DNA of 64,000 bases from Thereva unica (taxonomy: Eukaryota > Arthropoda > Insecta > Diptera > Therevidae): positions 16,009,676 to 16,073,675 of the forward strand of contig OX465286.1 of the NCBI GenBank assembly GCA_949987705.1. The letters are read 5' to 3'. This document shows positions 57,005-64,000 of the stretch, piece by piece. Under the pieces are notes generated by a model. It searched no databases and had not been told where the DNA came from. It worked only from the letters and a program-made list of their open reading frames with translations. Position 1 is the first letter of the stretch; every line of letters begins with the position of its first letter. Position numbers and translations under genes: made by a program.

Positions 57005-57115
57005 CTTATATGAACTCCGAAAAAATGAACCGAATAATTCGGCCGAATATTCGGTTCGGTACATTTTTGACCGAATATTCGTATTCGGCCGAACCCATAT
57101 TCGGCGCATCTCTAT
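57005..57115 (-). mobile_element. Single terminus of a TTCGG-rich DNA transposon
   Basis: Reverse complement reads TAGAGATGCGCCGAATATGG and then repeated CCGAATATTCGGT and CCGAATTATTCGG words, a style seen at ends of some hAT-like elements. No inverted partner was found in the window, so this is probably a one-ended relic. Confidence 0.45.
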
Positions 57116-57119
57116 TCTC

Positions 57120-58165
57120 TATCAATAAATTGTAACCGAGTCTTTTCTTTTTATTATTATTAAATCCGCAATAATCCTGACACTATTTAAATTAACCTGA
57201 AACCCCGGCAAAAGAAAACCAAGCAACGACCACAAAAATAATAACGAACGATAATATATGATATCGATATTTTTTTTTTTTGCATATACATTTCCACTAA
57301 GTACATGTCTCTATATATATAAATATCTATTGACAGTTAAAATTGCAACTTAAAATGCAATAAATTGGTCCATCCACAGCAAGTCTCGTCTCCGGGTGTG
57401 TGTGTGTGTGTTATATCCACCCAGCATAAAATCTCCACCTACGCGCTACTCTGCATCATACTGGCGGTTTAATTTATTTCACATAATCGGAAGGTGCACA
57501 CTTTCACGAAAAATCGAATCCAATTCGAAATCTCTAACTCAAAGTTGAGAATCACAAACGTTGTTATACTATATATGCCCCCAACCACCACAACAGCCGG
57601 CAGAGCACATTATCCTTTCTGCTGCATCGCGCTATGTTGTAATATATATTAATTTTTTTTTACAGCGCGTACTTTATATGTCACAACTGAAGACGATTTA
57701 ATCCCCTCCCTTCTTCTCCCAATATAAAAATGAAACTTTACTTCAGGTAGTTTATATATTATCTCAGCAGCAACCACCTTGAATTCAGCTGGCACAAGAA
57801 GGCTACTATTGTAGTAGGTCGAGGGTTTCTCTTTCATTATTATTATTATTATTATTATTACCACCATTTTTTTTTTTTACTTCTCCTTATTTTGTAGGCA
57901 TCGTAAAGAAATTGTTCCCCGATAAAAGTAGTTGGATACTAGACGATGTCCACCTATTTAATTGTGACCATATAAATAGGTGTGTTCTAATCGGGTTTTA
58001 ATATTCGCCCAGGTACATGTACGAAATCTCAAACAATTTACATATCAATGACTTGTGATAAAGTATCCGGTCCGAGGCAGCCGCATATCTCCGGGGCCAC
58101 AGCGCTTGTGAGGAGAGTGCGATGACAAAAACAAATAAAAGGTGCATATACGGAAATAAATTTAC
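57120..58165. other. Non-coding spacer with ATT microsatellite
   Basis: Contains GTGTGTGTGTGTGTG near 57396, a TTA/ATT microsatellite at about 57834-57861 and T-runs. TTTTGTAG before 57898 could be a splice acceptor; the following 20 codons (GIVKKLFPDKSSWILDDVHL) are open but unrecognised. Confidence 0.35.
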
Positions 58166-58989
58166 GATTATGTGAAAAAGATAAATCCCAGCCTAGATAA
58201 AATGCGCAAGATTCACCAATATTGGACGGGGGGGGGGAGTGTATGGCAATTTGTGGGTGAGAGGGGAGACCACTGGGTCGTATGCAAAAAAATGAGAAGT
58301 GAGTTTTATCTCATATTTCTGAGCATTTACTTCATTTCGTATGCAAAAAAAAAATTATTAGATTTGAGTTATATCTCATACTATGAGATCAATCTCATGT
58401 ATTGAGAAACGTCTCATTCTGAAAGCTGTTTACGAGAAATTGCTTTAATTGTATGCAAAAAGAGAGACTAAACTCAAATTTTTGAGATAATACTTATAAA
58501 AAATGAAGCATGCATTTTCTATTGCTCAGTTACAATTTTAAGTATAAAATGGCAGCATTTATGCAAAAATCGGCAAATAAACGTGTGTATAAATGCAAAA
58601 GGGGGTCAAATGGTAGCAACGGCCTCTGGGACCTTTGATGGTGCCGGTACATCAAAGAAATAAATCCTGGGTAACGCCACCTGCGATCTAAGGTCTACAC
58701 GTTCTAAGATTTTCCGATATGCTATCGAATCCTACCTCAACCTCCACGAAGATGTAGATTTTACATCGGGTGTCCCCTGGATGCTCTTGTCTACACAAGA
58801 GTAACAGACTGAGGAGGGTGAAAGGCGAGTGTATCGCGCCTTAAAACGAAGCAAATACCGGACTGGTCCCCCAGGCTGGGGGTTGGGCGGCAGGCTGACA
58901 ACCTTCCACCGTAAAAACCTACCCGTCACGAATCCTCAAGGCAGGCCTCGGACAGGACGGACTCAACGGCAACGACTCAGGCAGCGGAA

Positions 58990-61804
58990 TATGGAATACG
59001 ATCTTGGAACATGGAACGTCAGGACGCTCAACAGAACGGGGCGCTCTGCGTTCGCTTTTATTACTTCTCAAAAAATATAAAATAAAGATCACAGCCCTTC
59101 AAGAAACAAAATGGACCCACAGTGGTATAATGGATCTAAAAACCCACACGGTACTCTCCAGCGGATCATCGAGTGGAAGAAGAGAGTTCGGAGTAGCATT
59201 CATCATAGAGAAGGAAATGAAATCACTGATTCTGGACTTCAAGCCCGTCAGCAACAGGATATGCACGCTTCGCATTAAAACAAGGCTACATAACATTATA
59301 GTATTATAAACGTCCACGCGCCCACAGAAGAGAAAACGGACGAGGAGAAAGAGGAATTCTACCAAGAGCTAACAAGCACCATCAGGCTAATACCGTCAAA
59401 CGATATTAAAATGGTGCTTGGAGATATGAATGCCAAAGTAGGAAAAGAAGAGGAGTTCCTAGGAGTCATAGGAAAGCATAGCCTACACAACGTTACCATT
59501 GACAATGGTAGTCGATTGATCGATTTCGCAAGCTCAAACGCAATGGTAGCAAGTTCAACAATGTTCCCGCACAAAGATATACATAAGATGACGCGGCAGT
59601 CACCAGACGGAGTAACTAATAATCAAATTGACCACGTCCTAATTGAAAGAAGAGGGGCCACGAGTGTACTGGACGTAAGAACTATGAGAGGAGCGTGCTG
59701 TGGCTCGGACCACTATCTAGTCAAAGTGAAATTGAGAACCCGGATAGCAACTAAAACGCATAGAGGGCAAACTCAACCAAAATACGATATAGATAAGCTA
59801 AAACGGGAAGAAGTAAGAGATGCCTACCAACATGCTGTCGTACAAAACTTGAGAGAGGTAGATGAACAGCCCAGCATCAACGACAAATGGGAACAGGTCA
59901 AAAGCAGCATAAAGGGAGCAGCAGAAAAGGCACTAGGCTGGGCCCCCAGACAGACTAGAGTTGATTGGTTCGACCAGGACTGTAGAGCCGCAATTGAAGA
60001 AAGAAACCAGAGCCACCGAGAGTACGTCGCAAGGCCAACAAGAGCAAGGATGGAAGTCTTCAAGGAAAAAAGAAAAATCGCAGACAAGCTCTGCAGAAAG
60101 AAGAAGAAGGAATATCTAAATAGGAGAATCCTACAGATACAGGAAGACTTCAATGAATTCAAAGAAGGGAGAATCAGACAAGGGTACAAAGGAGCTCGCC
60201 AGATCACCAATAAGTTTCAGCCAAGAACGGACATCTGCAAGGACATAGATGGGAACTTGTTGGCAGATCCTGATAGGATAAAGGATAGGTGGAGAGAGTA
60301 TTTTCAGAACCAATTGAATCCTATACCCATAGTAAACGAGAATGCACGGACAGAGGCATTTGTAATTCCCCAAGATAACATCCCAATAGAACCACCAACA
60401 CTGAATGAGGTGCGGGAAGCTGTAAAAAGGCAGAACAGCAACAAATCGCCTGGTGCCGATGGAATAGCAGCTGAGCTGCTAAAGGAAGGAGGATCCCAAC
60501 TATTACAAACCATACACGAACTCATATGCACCATCTGGGAGGAAGAAGTTATACCAGAGGACTGGAAGAAAGCGATTATATGTCCAATATACAAGAAAGG
60601 AGATAAATTAAACTGCAAAAACTACAGAGGCATCTCACTCCTCAGCACCAGCTACAAAATCTTCACAATACATGTGAAACAGAAACTGGAACCTATAGCG
60701 GAAAGCCTTATAGGAGAATATCAAGCTGGTTTTAGGACAAACAGGTCAACATCGGACCAACTGCTGACCTTAAGGCAAATTCTGGAGAAAACCTGGGAGA
60801 GGAATGTAGATGTATACCAGATATTAGTCGACTTTCAACAGGCTTATGACTCAATAAACAGAGAGAGGCTATGCGAGATCTTATCGGAAATAGGGGTCCC
60901 CTCAAAGTTGGTACAACTGATCAAATGCGCCACAAATAGCTCACTGGCGAAAGTAATGATCCAAAATGTTATAACAGAGGAGATCGAAGTACGTCAAGGA
61001 CTTAGACAAGGAAATGGCCGGGCCCCCATGCTTTTCAACCTGGCCTTAGAATGGGTGACAAGGAAAACGCCAGTCCAGAGAAGTTCATCAATAAGTACAC
61101 AGTCGGTACAATTACTTGGATATGCGGATGAGGTGAACATCGTGAGAAGGTCCTTTTTGGCAGCAAAAGAAGCTTATGTCGAATTAAAAGAGGCGGCAAA
61201 GGACATAGGCCTGAAGATAAACGAAGAAAAAACGAAGGTGATGCAACAATCCAGAGCAGGAAGATTTAGAATGGGAAGAAATATAACCATCGACGAACAT
61301 AACCTAGAAGTAGTCGATAAAATAGTCTACCTTGGGTCACAATCACAAAAAGAAACAAGAAAAAGAAGGAATAACCAGACGAATACTACTGGCTAATCGA
61401 GCCTTTTATGCCCAAAAACAAATCCTGCACTCAAGATTTGTGCACAGAAAAACGAAACTCTCACTCTACAAAACAGTAATACGACCAGTCCTGTGTTATG
61501 GTAGCGAGACTTGGACTATGACACAGGACATAGAGGAACGAGTCAACAGGTTTGAGAGGAAAGTCCTCAGATGCATAATAGGCCCAACCAGAGAGGATGG
61601 AATATGGCGAAGGAGATACAACAACGAGTTGTACGAAATTTTTGACGACCCACAACTCTCAACTTTAATAAAAATTAACCGACTGACACTAGCCGGCCAC
61701 GTAATCAGGATGGAGGACAATCGTATCCCAAAACGGCTTCTAGCCTCAGAAATTTCGGGAAGTAGGCCAGTAGGTAGACCTAGGAGGAGATGGATAGACT
61801 CTAT
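58990..61804 (+). pseudogene. RTE-like ORF: endonuclease and RT
   Basis: Endonuclease starts LGTWNVRTLNRTGR, shifts frame near 59050 to KIKITALQETKWTHSG, shifts back near 59300 to INVHAPTEEKTDEE, then LGDMNAKVGKEEEFLG, NNQIDHVLIERRG and CGSDHYLVKVKLR. RT: NKSPGADGIAAELLKEGG, NYRGISLLSTSYKIF, EYQAGFRTNRSTSDQLL, ILVDFQQAYDSINRERL, VRQGLRQGNGRAPMLFNLAL and YADE at 61121-61132, where YADD is expected. The frame is intact from 59411 to about 61340; a further shift there leads to RILLANRAFYAQKQIL, VIRPVLCYGSETWTM and WRRRYNNELYEIFDDP. The MITE cuts the frame at 61804. Confidence 0.88.
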
Positions 61805-62242
61805 TACCGAGTTTCCATGGGAGTCGAGTTGAGTTGAGGTTGAGTTGAAATGACACTTCAACTCAACGACTCAACTCTATGCGTTTCCATGGCTGACTTT
61901 TCTGCCTGTGTACAGACAGCTGAATGTGTACTTGTATTAAGCAAGCAGCTGTTTTTAAATTTGACGTAATATTTTTGTTATTATAAAATAGTGATCATGG
62001 ACCATAAAATTAATTTATTGTGTTCGTTGTATAACAGAAATGTTATAAACAGGCGCGACATTTTGACTTTTTTAACATTTGACAATCCCGTTTGTAGTTG
62101 TGTGCGTGAACTCTGTTCAATCTACCTATTTTCGTTGAGTTGAGCAGAGTTGAAAATCTTTAACGAAAACTCTTGACTGCGACTGTTTCCATGGAGTTCA
62201 ACTCGGGTTCAACTCTGGTTGAACTCTCATGGAAACTTAGTA
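61805..62242. mobile_element. MITE with TTTCCATG termini, 438 bp
   Basis: TIRs TACCGAGTTTCCATGGGAGT and, inverted, TACTAAGTTTCCATGAGAGT, followed by GAGTTGAGTTGA-type subterminal repeats on both sides. TAT lies on both flanks (61802-61804, 62243-62245), a 3-bp TSD. The homologous site in the 8.3-kb RTE-like copy lacks the insert and reads GACTCTGTGACGGC, which fixes both edges. PIF/Harbinger-like is plausible from TSD length. No coding capacity. Confidence 0.88.
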
Positions 62243-62842
62243 TATGACGGCTGACGCAGAGGCAATGCTCAACATCCGGAACTGGGGACATGCTGCAAGG
62301 GACCATCAAACTTGGAGAAATGCCCTAGAGGAGGCCAAGGCTCGATTTGGGCTGCAGCGCCATTAGATGGATGGATCTTCATCACTGCTGTATTCATCAA
62401 AATGCAATTCGACTGAGCTCATCTTCCATTTGTTTTTTATTTGTTCTTTCTTTACAACTAAAAATGATTAGCTTATACTATTTTATCTTTTAATATGTAT
62501 TTTTATGTTATTGCCCCGTTATTTTTATGTAACAAAATATGACAGAAATTTCAGAAATAAAAAAAATGCTCACGAAAAAATTTTTTTTTCTGAATCTAGT
62601 AGTCCAAATATTTGTCGATTGGGTTACACAATGCCAAAAAAAAAATTAATCGACACAATCGACTATAGTCAAGTCGATCGTTAATCGACACAGTTGAGAA
62701 TATTCTCATGAGCAGATACTCAACTTTTTGAATTTGAAAATGAGATTGAGATCAGAGTTTTTGCTCGATCTCACAAATATAGTAAAAGGTCCACATCTCA
62801 GTCTCCGAGATCGATTTCATTTTTTTTGCATACGACCCACAC

Positions 62843-64000
62843 TATCTTAGGCGATTTTGTACAAGAATTTAGGATATAAAAAAATATGAAAAGAACAGAC
62901 CAAAATCGGCAGTAGAAGTTTTTAATATTAATCAAAACTAAATTTTTTTACTAGATTTCTTAGGGTGAAGAACCCAATTCCGAATTCATATTTTATAAAA
63001 AAAAAATAAAAATAAATTAATAAAAAAAAACTGTTTAATATTCACTTTAAATGTGTACATTCACACCTTGATGAATTTTTCCCTTTTATAAAAATCCTCC
63101 TACACTGCAATACCAACGAAAAAAGAGAAAAGAAGAAAAAATAATAAAATAATAAAGAACCCAAAATTCTTGTCTTTCTATATGGTGTGTGTGTACCTTC
63201 TTGATCCATTTCTTCGTTTCTTCCCTCCTCTCCACCTCGGAAATATTTTTGTTTAATGAAAAACCATCTTTTGAATGAAATTCCTCACGTTCACACCTGA
63301 GAACTCAAAAGGAGCTTTTATATGTATGCATACATACAAAAAAAATAATCAAGAAAAAGAGTAAAGGAAATCGAAAAAAAACTATGTGTGTCCGGTGGGT
63401 AAAACTGAGTTAATACACATTTTTACAACAGATGTTTTTTTTCGGGCAGTTTTTTGTTCATTTTTTGGTGTCATTTTCGAAAAAAAAAAGCATAGAAGAT
63501 AAAAACCATCATAAAAAACATATAAACACCAATGCAGGAAGAAGAAGATGGAAAAAATGCCATAAATTATCTTAAATCTATTTTTTATAGTCGGACACCA
63601 TCGAACATATTTATCGAAGGTGGAAAGGAAGTCACAGCACAGCCACAGGCATACTCACAAGAAAATAATACGAAATGAAAAAAAAAGAAATAATAAATAT
63701 AAATAAATGAAGCTACAACAACAAGACGATCGAGAAACCACTTTGGACCACAGAGAATTAGGAAGGGAAGAGCACACAGGCTACGGAGGCGGGAGGAGAA
63801 AGAACAAATTCATTTCCATTTGAATTATTAAAAATGTCCAAACAAATCGATAACTGAATTAAAAATAATTTTTGGTGGGTTCCCGCCCCCCCACCCGCGC
63901 ATCATCCTTGTTGCCTGCCCAGGTAAATGAAAGGGGTTATCATTATTATCTCTTAGTTAAAGAAAAGTAACCCTTTCGTGCACAGAGGCTGCGAAGAACA
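62843..64000. other. Non-coding AT-rich spacer
   Basis: A-runs and T-runs, a GTGTGTGTGT patch near 63186 and a CCCGCCCCCCCACCCGC patch near 63883. No gene or element end recognised up to the window edge. Confidence 0.5.

Larger units (their letters stand above)
58600..62377 (+). mobile_element. RTE-like non-LTR element, near full length
   Basis: Begins with about 400 bp of 5' sequence, covers one ORF with endonuclease and RT, and ends with a short GATGGATGGATC tail at about 62367-62377. The same 3' end occurs at 8395-8487 and 9607-9709. A 438-bp MITE interrupts the C-terminal region. There is no RNase H and no separate gag ORF visible, in line with RTE-group structure. The 5' boundary is approximate. 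Confidence 0.8.
58274..62839. mobile_element. DNA transposon with inverted ends, now composite
   Basis: TGGGTCGTATGCAAAAAAAT at the left end is inverted at the right end, which closes ...GCATACGACCCA at 62839. CAC lies on both sides (58271-58273 and 62840-62842), a possible 3-bp TSD. Subterminal TGAGA-rich words (TTATCTCATA, GAGATTGAGATCAG) occur at both ends. Between the arms sits the RTE-like element at about 58600-62377, so the original transposon was only about 800 bp and non-autonomous. Superfamily unknown. Confidence 0.7.

Noticed and set aside
57005..57115. Full hAT element ending at 57115
   Set aside because: Only one terminus is visible; no inverted partner or 8-bp TSD was found in the window.
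57890..57960. Possible splice acceptor with an open exon (GIVKKLFPDKSS)
   Set aside because: Too short, no recognised family, no donor or neighbouring exon.
1..64000. tRNA genes or tRNA-derived SINEs
   Set aside because: No paired A and B boxes with cloverleaf-compatible spacing were found by eye; a tRNAscan run would be decisive.

Overview
The window looks like repeat-rich, non-genic arthropod DNA, probably from an insect. The evidence is the mix of non-LTR retrotransposons (RTE-like, jockey/CR1-like, and R1/LOA-like with RNase H), many small terminal-inverted-repeat (TIR) elements, AT-rich spacer with homopolymers and microsatellites, and a short CCTAA (TTAGG-type) tract. I found no convincing exon of a host protein-coding gene in 64 kb, so this is a gene desert or part of a very large intron. 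The species call is inference only.

Layout. 1-10 kb: two copies, 3,030 bp apart, of a unit with a heat-shock-like/TATA promoter-like block followed by a minisatellite built on CTAAAGTGA words. The second minisatellite holds an RTE-like fragment, which itself holds a 5'-truncated jockey-type element (4890-8081) with a 6-bp target-site duplication (TSD). 10-15.6 kb: mixed-composition non-coding DNA, a 56-bp tandem array and a purine-rich array. 15.6-18.1 kb: a GAGAACTA-type array carrying a reverse transcriptase fragment split by an 842-bp hAT element with a perfect 8-bp TSD. 20.9-22 kb: a 118-bp higher-order array interrupted by a TA-flanked MITE whose second copy is at 45.3 kb. 23.7-31.5 kb: decayed RNase H-bearing elements, one with its gag-like ORF1 inverted inside ORF2 and a CCTAA tail. 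34.3-38 kb: two more reverse transcriptase relics, a hAT-type MITE and a piggyBac-type element with TTAA TSDs. 38.5 kb: a TAA-flanked Harbinger-like MITE. 42.6-47.8 kb: DUF4780-type ORF1 relics. 47.9-48.5 kb: two 5S rRNA-like sequences in inverted orientation. 49-53 kb: a long minus-strand jockey/CR1-group element interrupted by an 860-bp Transib-like element with CGACG TSDs. 58.3-62.8 kb: an element with inverted termini holding a nearly complete RTE-like element, which holds a 438-bp MITE.

No set of genes works as a pathway. What the window records is layered transposition: arrays hit by retrotransposons that were later hit by DNA transposons, with exact TSDs dating the order. All retrotransposon reading frames have stops, frameshifts, deletions or, in one case, a changed catalytic residue, so none looks autonomous as it stands. 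The most unusual items are the promoter-plus-satellite unit, the inverted 5S-like pair, the Transib-like element and the two three-layer nests. All family names come from motifs read by eye; no database search was possible.
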